From positions 1 to 64,000 of the IMG/VR virus record IMGVR_UViG_3300010334_006426: a stretch of 64,000 bases of DNA; one strand, given 5' to 3'. The stretch is from a virus. Every line of letters starts with the position of its first letter. The stretch's first letter is position 1. This document shows positions 8,262 to 14,947 of the stretch, in pieces. A model generated the notes under the pieces. That model did not search any database, had not been told where the DNA came from, and saw only the letters and a list, made by a program, of their open reading frames with translations. The translations under genes and the position numbers were made by a program.

Positions 8262-8885
8262 TTATCCTCTATACTCAAAGTGATGCGGGTCACCCGGAAT
8301 TTGAGCATAATACCATCCAAACTTCGGCCCGTTAGTTTGCATCCATGCATATTCAGATGTACCGCGTTGTAAATCTAGTGCATTACCTAAGCCGTGTTTA
8401 GATGATCCAGGCTTACCTACAACAGCATATTTTCCTCTTAGACCTGCTTGATGATCTGTATTTCTATATGCACTATTAATTTTTATAGGTCCACCGTAAG
8501 CTTGTTGTGCAGAAAGAAAGGCTTTTGCAGCTCTAGGTGCAAGGTATGCATCATCTTTATACCATTGAGATAAACCAGGAGCTTCAGCATCATACTTACC
8601 AACCTTAACCAAATCCTTTTGCTGCAATTGACCGTTCTTACCGCTCATTGCAACAGGAGCATTTCTAGCTGTTACTTCAGGTTTTGCTATCGGCTTTGCA
8701 GAAGGCTGAACGACAGAAGAAGTAGGCTTAGCAGTAGAAATAGCCGTCTGCGGTGTACCAGGGGCTATATTTGTTTTAGATGCGGTATTACCTGTCTGAG
8801 CAGGCCTTTTAAGCTGGGTCGTTCTAGAAGATGCACCGGAGACATCGAAATATGCTTCTTTTACAAATTTTTTGAAACTAATCAC
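8262..8885 (-). CDS. M15-type murein peptidase (D-Ala-D-Ala carboxypeptidase/endolysin-like) with capsid-targeting-like leader
   Basis: A 207-residue protein. The C-terminal half is an M15 zinc peptidase: SKHGLGNALDL (residues 162-172) matches S-x-H-x-x-G-x-A-x-D, and PHHFEY near residue 201 supplies the last zinc His. KINSAYRN before it is also typical. Residues 30-90 are a Pro/Ala/Thr/Lys linker. The start is GTG, fixed by a late box TATAAATA 4 nt upstream. The first residues MISFKKFVKEA resemble the T4 capsid-targeting leader with a V-K-E|A site. It may be a lysin, but the leader and operon suggest a packaged wall-degrading enzyme used at DNA entry (inference). Confidence 0.8.
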   Translation of the reverse strand: MISFKKFVKEAYFDVSGASSRTTQLKRPAQTGNTASKTNIAPGTPQTAISTAKPTSSVVQPSAKPIAKPEVTARNAPVAMSGKNGQLQQKDLVKVGKYDAEAPGLSQWYKDDAYLAPRAAKAFLSAQQAYGGPIKINSAYRNTDHQAGLRGKYAVVGKPGSSKHGLGNALDLQRGTSEYAWMQTNGPKFGWYYAQIPGDPHHFEYRG

Positions 8886-8889
8886 ATAT

Positions 8890-8897
8890 TATTTATA
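8890..8897 (-). promoter_or_regulatory. Late promoter box TATAAATA
   Basis: Exact T4 late consensus on the minus strand, ending 4 nt before the GTG of the M15 peptidase gene. It probably drives the three-gene operon down to 6006. Confidence 0.75.
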
Positions 8898-8947
8898 TTC
8901 AATACAGGTAATGTATTAGAATATATAAGTCTATCAAATAAAATGAC

Positions 8948-9145
8948 TTATCTATTGATAACTGAGGCTAGTCTGGATTTAAACTGCTCTACAAACTTTT
9001 CTACAAAACTATCTAGAGCTTTATTGCCAGCTTCTATGCCATTATTCTTAATAATATTAGTTAGCTGGTCTTGATTGAGAAGAACTCTCCAGGATTCTTT
9101 GCCACCATTTTCACCAGTAATATTGACATCGATATTAATATTCAT
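8948..9145 (-). CDS. Small protein, unknown function
   Basis: A 65-residue protein that I do not recognise. The N-terminus (MNINIDVNITGENGG) looks like a beta-hairpin and the rest (residues 25-62) an amphipathic helix. No clear late box or Shine-Dalgarno was seen upstream. It sits between the late M15 operon and queE, in the same orientation. Confidence 0.45.
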   Translation of the reverse strand: MNINIDVNITGENGGKESWRVLLNQDQLTNIIKNNGIEAGNKALDSFVEKFVEQFKSRLASVINR

Positions 9146-9178
9146 AAAACAATTTAATTAAAAACAATATAAATGCAA

Positions 9179-9925
9179 CTACACCTTTAATGCTTTATCC
9201 CAAATTACAAGTTGTAGCCTAGGACTAAACTTTAAATCATGCTTTTTACATAATTCTGCAACCATTGCCGCCTTATTTGTATGTTCTGTCCTACTACCAC
9301 AACATGGCATTAACCATACCCTATGCTTAGGTACTAATACATCAGGATGTTCGATGTACTTTCGATATACTTCATCTAAATCTCTTAGATCATTAATCAC
9401 AAATTTAAAGCCTGAACCCGCCCTAACGTGCCATCTGAGGACGGTAGGTTTATATCTTTTTTCTTCTGAATCACCATTATTCGATAGCTTTGGCGAAGTT
9501 GTATATGTAGCTTGATATACTGACCATTCATCTAATGGCTGTATAGTTGCATTTGTTTCGAAATCAATTTTAGGTATAAACCCATTTCTCTTAGAAAACT
9601 CTCTTACTAGCTCCAATAAAGCTTTCTGCTGGATAAGAGGTTCACCGCCAGTAATCTTCCATATTGCTCCATCACGTAAATGCTTTGTGTGTCCTTCATT
9701 GTCTAATATATCAAGAATATCATTAACTGTAAAACGGTTTTTTACGGACCAACTGACAAAACTATCACAACCATGAGGTGAATCAGCTGATGCAAACCCC
9801 TTGCAAGTTAAATTACACATTGAAACTCGCATGAAAACTGAGGGCATGCCCGCATATTCTCCTTCACCTTCAATAGTATAAAAAATCTTATCATCGCTTA
9901 AGAAAATAATAGGTTGCTCACTCAT
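9179..9925 (-). CDS. queE: 7-carboxy-7-deazaguanine synthase (QueE), radical SAM
   Basis: A 248-residue radical SAM protein. FYTIEGEGEYAGMPSVF near the N-terminus is the substrate-proximal QueE motif (I-Q-G-E-G family position). Cluster cysteines C37, C41 and C53 give C-x3-C-x11-C rather than the common C-x3-C-x2-C; such spaced clusters are known in the QueE family. ITGGEPLIQQ near residue 92 is the SAM-binding GGEP motif. It converts carboxy-tetrahydropterin to CDG in preQ0 synthesis. QueD is encoded 0.8 kb away on the same strand, separated by plus-strand phoH. The upstream region has an early-type AT-rich element rather than a late box. Confidence 0.88.
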   Translation of the reverse strand: MSEQPIIFLSDDKIFYTIEGEGEYAGMPSVFMRVSMCNLTCKGFASADSPHGCDSFVSWSVKNRFTVNDILDILDNEGHTKHLRDGAIWKITGGEPLIQQKALLELVREFSKRNGFIPKIDFETNATIQPLDEWSVYQATYTTSPKLSNNGDSEEKRYKPTVLRWHVRAGSGFKFVINDLRDLDEVYRKYIEHPDVLVPKHRVWLMPCCGSRTEHTNKAAMVAELCKKHDLKFSPRLQLVIWDKALKV

Positions 9926-9961
9926 TATTAATATAATATATGCTTTATTCGGTTATTCAAG
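9926..9961. promoter_or_regulatory. Divergent early-type promoter region (queE / phoH)
   Basis: An AT-rich stretch between two divergent starts. Read on the minus strand, ATATTATATTAATA ends at the queE ATG. This is one of a group of ATATTAT-type elements abutting start codons of early-class genes here. Confidence 0.35.
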
Positions 9962-9969
9962 AATAAATA
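9962..9969 (+). promoter_or_regulatory. Possible late promoter box AATAAATA before phoH
   Basis: NATAAATA match ending 7 nt before the phoH ATG. It is embedded in AT-rich sequence, so it is weaker evidence than the boxes at structural genes. Confidence 0.35.
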
Positions 9970-9976
9970 TATATAG

Positions 9977-10720
9977 ATGTCGAAAAAAGACAGACAGCTC
10001 AAAAAAGCTGCAAAATTTGATAAAAGCGGTAGCGATTTATTAAAGTCGGATATTTTTCTTAATTTCAAAATAGATCAAAAGTTTCATTTTAACGATAGGC
10101 ATAAAGCTTTTGTTGAGAAAGCAAGTGACCCTAACTCCCAAATAATATTTTGCGATGGACCTGCAGGTTCTTCTAAGACTTATTGTGCAGTATATGTTGC
10201 GTTGACTATGTTAAAAGAACGTAAGATTGATGAAATATTCTACATTAGAAGTATCGTTGAATCTGCGACTCGAAAGCTAGGAAGCTTACCCGGAGAAGTA
10301 GATGAAAAGTTTAAGCCCTGGAGTATACCACTAATTGAAAAATGTGACGAGCTTGTTGGTAAGCAAACAACAAATGTTTTATTTGAAAGTGAGTATATTA
10401 AGTCAATACCAGTAAACTTTCTTCGTGGCTCAACTTTTGCTAATTCCGTGGTTATTGTTGATGAAGCCCAAAATTTAGAGCACAGCGAACTTGTCACAAT
10501 ATTAACTAGATTTGGTAGAAACTGTAAGTTATTTGTTATTGGCGATGCGAGACAATCAGATATTTTTGACAAATCTGGCTTTAAAAAGATTATGAATGTA
10601 TTTGATACTGATGAAAGCAGTGCCCATGGTATACACTCATTTCATTTCACCGAGGACGATATAACTAGAAGTAAGCTACTTAAATATATTGTTAAAGTTA
10701 TAAGTACAATCAAAAAATAA
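9977..10720 (+). CDS. phoH: PhoH-like P-loop ATPase
   Basis: A 247-residue PhoH-family ATPase. Walker A is GPAGSSKT (residues 61-68), the RSIVES / RKLGSLPGEVDEKFKPW block is the family signature, and VVIVDEAQNL near residue 157 is Walker B. FVIGDARQSD near 190 is the sensor-like G-D-x-x-Q motif. PhoH proteins are very common in marine T4-like phages; the role is unsettled (an RNA- or phosphate-stress-related ATPase/helicase has been proposed). Its stop abuts the end of queD, which lies convergently. Confidence 0.88.
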   Translation: MSKKDRQLKKAAKFDKSGSDLLKSDIFLNFKIDQKFHFNDRHKAFVEKASDPNSQIIFCDGPAGSSKTYCAVYVALTMLKERKIDEIFYIRSIVESATRKLGSLPGEVDEKFKPWSIPLIEKCDELVGKQTTNVLFESEYIKSIPVNFLRGSTFANSVVIVDEAQNLEHSELVTILTRFGRNCKLFVIGDARQSDIFDKSGFKKIMNVFDTDESSAHGIHSFHFTEDDITRSKLLKYIVKVISTIKK

Positions 10721-11359
10721 TTACATACCCCAGCTAGTACCGCCAAATGGATTTGACCAACCTGTTGTAACGTTGTTACCCACTGTTGTACGTGCTGGTA
10801 ACGAGGCATTACCAGTGCTACTATCTACCTTTACATTCTCGACAGGCTTTTGATCAAACGGAAGCTCAAATTGCTCTGCATATACTTTAGCTGTATGTTT
10901 ATCACATGAACACTTACGACTCTCCGCAGAGACGATTGCAGAATTTTTATCATGCTCCCAAACTTCAACCTTTTGTACCCAACATCTATTGTTTGTTATG
11001 CCTCTTACATGTGCATCAGCCACATCAAAACACCAGTCTGCTGTTCTTTCAATGCCCACACCTTTATGCATAATTCTAAGATCTGCTGCACCGGCATCAT
11101 GCAAAGCTTTAAATTGATCTAACAATGGGTCATCTGCAGAAACACAAAATGTATGGTCAAATTGTTTTTCTAAAACTTGCTTGAGTTCCTTTAATCCACC
11201 AAAATCTACAACCCAATTTCTTTCATCCAGTCTATCACATGCAAACCAAAATTTTGCTACTAACCTGTAACCATGTATTAATTTGCAATGACTATCTGCT
11301 CTCCATTGCCTAAATGCACAACTACCTAATTCAATTATCTTTGTACTCTCAAATTGCAT
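10721..11359 (-). CDS. queD: QueD-like 6-carboxy-tetrahydropterin synthase
   Basis: A 212-residue member of the 6-pyruvoyl-tetrahydropterin synthase/QueD fold. Recognisable blocks are CAFRQWRADSHCKLIHGY (residues 14-31), VVDFGGLK (about 50), DHTF (about 68) and a later GIERTADWC. Compared with ordinary QueD, the HGH zinc motif reads HGY and the usual A-A-H ligand is replaced by F-R-Q-W, while C25 and H29 remain. About 40 C-terminal residues are extra and low-complexity. It would convert dihydroneopterin triphosphate to carboxy-tetrahydropterin between FolE and QueE. The altered metal site makes the exact reaction less certain. Confidence 0.78.
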   Translation of the reverse strand: MQFESTKIIELGSCAFRQWRADSHCKLIHGYRLVAKFWFACDRLDERNWVVDFGGLKELKQVLEKQFDHTFCVSADDPLLDQFKALHDAGAADLRIMHKGVGIERTADWCFDVADAHVRGITNNRCWVQKVEVWEHDKNSAIVSAESRKCSCDKHTAKVYAEQFELPFDQKPVENVKVDSSTGNASLPARTTVGNNVTTGWSNPFGGTSWGM

Positions 11360-11394
11360 ATGTTTATATTAATATGCAAATACGGCTAATCAAG

Positions 11395-11709
11395 TTATTT
11401 CTTTTGATTTGCCTTGCAGTCCGTACAACCATCACAATCACAGCCTTCTGCAGCATACTTACAGTGTTCTTCTGTAACTAATTTGAAACTATAATACTTT
11501 TCAAGATATGTTGAAACGGCACCATCAAAACTCTCACTTGTTTTGGTCTTACCTGCATTATTCAATGCTATAGCAGCCGCTTGCTTCTGTGCAGCTTCCT
11601 TGCTAGCAGGCTTTGAAGAACCTATCTTACCTTTAGCTTTGTAACTATTCATTAATTCAGAAATATTTTTACCTACTGTTTGTGCTGATGATCCGGGGTT
11701 TAATGGCAT
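11395..11709 (-). CDS. Small late protein with Cys-rich tail
   Basis: A 104-residue protein. The segment from residue about 27 to 55 (GKIGSSKPASKEAAQKQAAA then IALNNAGK) resembles a Lys/Ser/Ala motif found in many small phage proteins that end a stretch with Q-A-x-A-I-A-L; the function of that family is unknown. The C-terminus has a compact Cys cluster (HCKYAAEGCDCDGCTDC) that could bind a metal. A late promoter box 5 nt upstream marks it as a late gene. Packaging of a small metal-binding protein is possible but unsupported. Confidence 0.5.
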   Translation of the reverse strand: MPLNPGSSAQTVGKNISELMNSYKAKGKIGSSKPASKEAAQKQAAAIALNNAGKTKTSESFDGAVSTYLEKYYSFKLVTEEHCKYAAEGCDCDGCTDCKANQKK

Positions 11710-11714
11710 AATAA

Positions 11715-11722
11715 TATTTATA
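11715..11722 (-). promoter_or_regulatory. Late promoter box TATAAATA
   Basis: Exact late consensus ending 5 nt before the ATG at 11709 (minus strand). Confidence 0.7.
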
Positions 11723-12974
11723 TTAAATTAACACCTTTTAATTCTTTTAAAACAAATATAATAGGCTTAGTCGACTTTTTAATTTGCGGCAACTCTGCAA
11801 GTTTTTGCATAACTTTATCAAATTTATCTAGATTTCTATCTTTATTTGGTAATATTTTGTCAGAAATTTTATTTACCATATCGCCTAAATCATCTGGCAG
11901 GTTATTTGCAAGCAATTCTTCTAATGCCTTTCTAACAGTCTGTCTTACTTCGTCTTGAATAGTCTGTAAGGATATTTTACCCTCTTGATCTGTAATTCTA
12001 TTTAGAACTGAAATGATTTTACTTCCTTGATAATCCATAACCTTTGCATTGTAATATCTATCTTGTTCTTTTATTTTTTTAAATTTAATAATTAATATAC
12101 CTTTTTGCTCGGGATTGCCTAGAACTGCAAAATCTAAGCTTAAATCTATTTCCCTAGCTAGTTCAGTAGGCTCTAGTTCTATAATTTGGTTAACTTTTCT
12201 TCTACCTTCGAAAATACCTTTAGTGGTCATTCCTGAAGCCTGGTACTCCACCACCCCGTGCTTCATAGTCTTTAAGCCTTTAAGAGGTAAATTTTTTACA
12301 TAAATAGTATCGCCTTCCCTAACACCAGTAGGATATTCTTTTGACTTAGCTTTTCCATATCTGTCTACATCTACTAAATCATTAGGATTTAATGTTCTTA
12401 TAAATTTACCCAATTTACCTATAAAATTATTTTTACCTACAACAAACTTAGGAATACTAGAATAGGCTGATACGGCTTTGCCCGCTAAATTGCCTGCTGT
12501 TTTTAATAAATCGATAGGTGATAATCCTGGTATTAAATCTACTCCACTTTCATTTTGTAATATATTCTTATAAAAAGCCTTTAATTTTTCACTTTCATAA
12601 CCTAGTTCTTTTAAATAGGTTTCTATAAATTCATCGTTATTACTATTGAGAATATTTTTATAGCTAGGATTATCTTTGTTGATATTATTTTTCTGCAAAG
12701 CAGTTAAGATTTTTTTTTTGAAATTATCGAATGATGGTTTTTCTTGTACCGGTTCTATATGCTTCTTATCAACAGTCTGAATAGGTTCTATATTACTAGG
12801 GACATTTAATACATATACTTCAACAGTGTCAATACTTTCTGATAATATATAGCCTTCAAAGCTAGATACATTCTCATAGCCAAATGTAGATAGCTGTGAC
12901 GGGTCTACCTTAATTCTAACTTTCTTGAGCTTAGTTTGACCTAATGCTCTTTCAATTAAACCATCTACACGCAT
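11718..12974 (-). CDS. Late protein of unknown function, N-terminal small beta-domain
   Basis: A 418-residue protein that I do not recognise. Residues 17-58 (KVRIKVDPSQLSTFGYENVS and on to VEVYVLNV) look like a small beta-barrel, residues 80-140 are helical, and residues about 205-330 look beta-rich with repeated Ile/Val/Lys strands. The C-terminal 60 residues are helical and basic. A GATAAATA box ends 4 nt before its ATG, so it is a late, probably virion-associated, gene. It ends 9 nt from the start of the next minus-strand gene. Confidence 0.5.
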   Translation of the reverse strand: MRVDGLIERALGQTKLKKVRIKVDPSQLSTFGYENVSSFEGYILSESIDTVEVYVLNVPSNIEPIQTVDKKHIEPVQEKPSFDNFKKKILTALQKNNINKDNPSYKNILNSNNDEFIETYLKELGYESEKLKAFYKNILQNESGVDLIPGLSPIDLLKTAGNLAGKAVSAYSSIPKFVVGKNNFIGKLGKFIRTLNPNDLVDVDRYGKAKSKEYPTGVREGDTIYVKNLPLKGLKTMKHGVVEYQASGMTTKGIFEGRRKVNQIIELEPTELAREIDLSLDFAVLGNPEQKGILIIKFKKIKEQDRYYNAKVMDYQGSKIISVLNRITDQEGKISLQTIQDEVRQTVRKALEELLANNLPDDLGDMVNKISDKILPNKDRNLDKFDKVMQKLAELPQIKKSTKPIIFVLKELKGVNLI

Positions 12975-12978
12975 ATGT

Positions 12979-12986
12979 TATTTATC
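12979..12986 (-). promoter_or_regulatory. Late promoter box GATAAATA
   Basis: NATAAATA form on the minus strand, ending 4 nt before the ATG at 12974. The same box and spacer (ACAT) recur on the plus strand at 47439. Confidence 0.65.
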
Positions 12987-13020
12987 CTTGATTAACCATG
13001 TTTATAACTTATAATAATGT

Positions 13021-13677
13021 ATGGTTAAAAAACGTAATTTACAATTTGCAAATCACAATCACCCAGTAAACGAGCAAGAAAAACAAGAGATTATAGATAA
13101 AGCGGCTAAAGCCTATGAATCTTACATGGATGCTCTTGGCTATGATTGGAGAAATGATCCGAACAGCGCTAATACACCACATAGGGTTGCTAAGGCTTTC
13201 GTAGAGGATTTTGCCTGGGGATGTTATAGTGAACCTCCTAAGATCACAGCATTTGATAATATAGATAAGTATGATGGCATAGTTGCGCAGACTAATATCA
13301 AAGTTACTTCTCTGTGCTCTCATCATCATGCACCTTTTACAGGTTTTGCACATGTCGCATATATCCCATCTAAAAATGGAAAGGTTATTGGGTTGAGTAA
13401 GCTTAATAGAATAGTTGATTGGTTCTCGCGTAGACCACAAGTTCAAGAAAACTTAACAATGCAAATACACGATTATATCGATACAGTTTGTGAAAAGAAT
13501 AATGGCGTTGCAGTTATGATTGAAGCAGGACATACTTGTTGCTCCAATAGAGGTATCAGGCATGACTCTACTATGCGTACGGCTAGAATGTCAGGGGCCT
13601 TTCTAGACAATAAAGATAACTCTAGGGCCGAGTTTTACAAGTTTGTTGAGTTTGCACAAAATAGAAAACTTACCTGA
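13021..13677 (+). CDS. folE: GTP cyclohydrolase I (FolE)
   Basis: A 218-residue FolE of normal length. SLCSHHHAPFTG (residues about 98-109) provides Cys and His zinc ligands, and HTCCSNRG near residue 177 provides the second Cys. TPHRVAKAFVED near residue 50 and IGLSKLNRIVDWFSRRPQVQ near 125 are the GTP-binding blocks. It makes dihydroneopterin triphosphate from GTP, the entry to both folate and 7-deazaguanine synthesis. With QueD, QueE and QueC in the same genome the deazaguanine route is the likely purpose. An early-type TATAATAATG sequence directly precedes the start. Confidence 0.93.
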   Translation: MVKKRNLQFANHNHPVNEQEKQEIIDKAAKAYESYMDALGYDWRNDPNSANTPHRVAKAFVEDFAWGCYSEPPKITAFDNIDKYDGIVAQTNIKVTSLCSHHHAPFTGFAHVAYIPSKNGKVIGLSKLNRIVDWFSRRPQVQENLTMQIHDYIDTVCEKNNGVAVMIEAGHTCCSNRGIRHDSTMRTARMSGAFLDNKDNSRAEFYKFVEFAQNRKLT

Positions 13678-13698
13678 CTAAATAATTAGTGTAATCTC

Positions 13699-14007
13699 AT
13701 CATAAAAGGTGAGCTCACTGTTCCACCTTCCAGCATTTCTTGCGTTAGGGATTTAGTATTTTTTTCCCATGAATACTGTAACTATAATGTTTTAATAGAA
13801 TCTGATAATAAAGATAAATGTTACGATAGATTAAAAAAGTTTGGTGTAATGGATTATGTAGAGGACATCTTAACAGAAAATGAAGAGGAAGGATTGAGAA
13901 TAGATAATAATTTTAATTACTCACCCACAATCTGTATGGTTAAATTTATTAAAGTAGAGAATATACACTACATTTTACATTCAATAGGCTTTAACGGTTT
14001 ATATTAA
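13699..14007 (+). CDS. Unrecognised coding frame lacking a standard start codon
   Basis: This region looks empty, but one plus-strand frame is open from 13690 to the stop at 14005-14007 (105 codons). It translates to protein-like sequence (GELTVPPSISCVRDLVFFSH, later DRLKKFGVMDYVEDIL and FIKVENIHYILHSIGFNGLY). No ATG, GTG or TTG lies near its beginning; the earliest candidates are ATC at 13699 and ATA at 13702. It overlaps the convergent protease gene by 17 nt, as real genes do here. Either a non-standard start is used, the N-terminus was lost, or there is a sequence change. The same frame runs back to folE through two stops. Confidence 0.4.
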   Translation: MIKGELTVPPSSISCVRDLVFFSHEYCNYNVLIESDNKDKCYDRLKKFGVMDYVEDILTENEEEGLRIDNNFNYSPTICMVKFIKVENIHYILHSIGFNGLY

Positions 14008-14395
14008 TATTCACAACACCGCCATTTTGCTTTATAAATTCTTCACCCAATAGTACAGGAGTGTCGTTTTCACTTCTATCAGCAAGACTAAATGGCACAC
14101 CGTTAAATTGTTCTTTACCTAAACTACAATCTAATTTTACTACAGGTCTATCTTCTTTATTGCCGCTACCTATGTGAATGTATACTCTATCTGCGACAGG
14201 CAGTGTTAATCTTTTATCATTTACTGTTGTAAAAGTGACCTTGTCATTCTTTTCCTCTAGATCTAAAGCATGCAATACATTATAAGCACTATTCCCCGTA
14301 TCTACTTTAGCTTTAACAGTTCCTATATGCTGTAAAGTTATACCTTCTGTTAGACCAAGTATTTGTTCGTAAAAAAATTGTTTAAACGTAACCAT
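13991..14395 (-). CDS. Retropepsin-like aspartic protease with capsid-targeting-like leader
   Basis: A 134-residue protein. Residues 27-41 (TVKAKVDTGNSAYNV) carry the D-T-G catalytic triad motif in the context A-K-x-D-T-G that is typical of retropepsin-like proteins related to the RimK-associated zinc/aspartic protease group. The second hallmark VLLGEEF (about residue 113) matches the hydrophobic-hydrophobic-G-x-[DE]-F pattern. The N-terminus MVTFKQFFYEQ resembles the T4 capsid-targeting leader. A late box lies 9 nt upstream. It could act as a dimeric protease in the capsid or after ejection. The Asn after DTG, where many family members have Ala, is slightly unusual. Confidence 0.65.
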   Translation of the reverse strand: MVTFKQFFYEQILGLTEGITLQHIGTVKAKVDTGNSAYNVLHALDLEEKNDKVTFTTVNDKRLTLPVADRVYIHIGSGNKEDRPVVKLDCSLGKEQFNGVPFSLADRSENDTPVLLGEEFIKQNGGVVNININR

Positions 14396-14404
14396 ATAAT
14401 ATAG

Positions 14405-14412
14405 TATTTATT
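14405..14412 (-). promoter_or_regulatory. Late promoter box AATAAATA
   Basis: Minus-strand box 9 nt before the protease ATG, back-to-back with a plus-strand late box only 2 nt away. Confidence 0.5.
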
Positions 14413-14414
14413 AC

Positions 14415-14422
14415 TATAAATA
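14415..14422 (+). promoter_or_regulatory. Late promoter box TATAAATA
   Basis: Exact consensus 6 nt before the ATG at 14429. Confidence 0.65.
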
Positions 14423-14428
14423 ATAATA

Positions 14429-14947
14429 ATGAGCGAAAAAAAAGAAGTATTGAATATAACGGAAGCTTATAAAAAGATTGTTATAAATGAATTAGGCGGC
14501 TCAACTCCAGGGGACGGAGTCAGCACGGTACCCGCTCCGCAACATTCTTCTGTTGTTGCAATAAAAAATGAAGAGGAAATATCGCCTAGAGAAGTAGAAA
14601 CGGGCGAAACCGGCTCAGATATGGCTAAAGGTGAATTATACAAACTACATAAAGATGCTAAGGACTTATATAATTTAATATCTTCATGTGAAAATTTAGA
14701 ACCATGGATTTTTAGCAAAATAACTGTTGCCGCTAGTTATATTCAAGGGGTAAAAAATTATTTAGAATATGATAATTTTAAGAAAAAAGGAGAGTTTACC
14801 CCTGAAGCCGGAGGACATGAAGATCTTGTTGCAATGAAAGTGAAGGACATGCTAAATGGAGAGAGTCGTGAAGTTGTTGAGAAGGTTTTACGTCAAGCAA
14901 TATTTAATTTAGAAGCTATACAAGCGCTAGAAGAAGTTAAGCAATAG
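14429..14947 (+). CDS. Late protein, unknown function
   Basis: A 172-residue protein. The N-terminal 70 residues are polar and likely disordered. Residues about 73-115 (ELYKLHKDAKDLYNLIS, WIFSKITVAASYI) form a helical module that I recall as recurring in T4-like marine phage proteins of unknown function. The early segment ITEAYKKIVINE may be another leader with an I-N-E site, but it is less like the T4 leader. It is transcribed from an exact late box and overlaps the end of the convergent ligase-like gene by 11 nt. Not recognised further. Confidence 0.5.
   Translation: MSEKKEVLNITEAYKKIVINELGGSTPGDGVSTVPAPQHSSVVAIKNEEEISPREVETGETGSDMAKGELYKLHKDAKDLYNLISSCENLEPWIFSKITVAASYIQGVKNYLEYDNFKKKGEFTPEAGGHEDLVAMKVKDMLNGESREVVEKVLRQAIFNLEAIQALEEVKQ

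Noticed and set aside
8261-8350. Longer N-terminus of the Gly/Ala-rich protein
   Set aside because: The extra 30 codons lie inside the M15 peptidase gene and the downstream ATG gives a leader nearly identical to other genes in the window.
7791-8372. A 193-codon plus-strand frame opposite the Gly/Ala-rich protein and M15 peptidase genes
   Set aside because: It reads almost only Pro/Ala/Asn/Ile as the complement of Gly/Ala codons, crosses two well-supported minus-strand genes and has no promoter or start signal.
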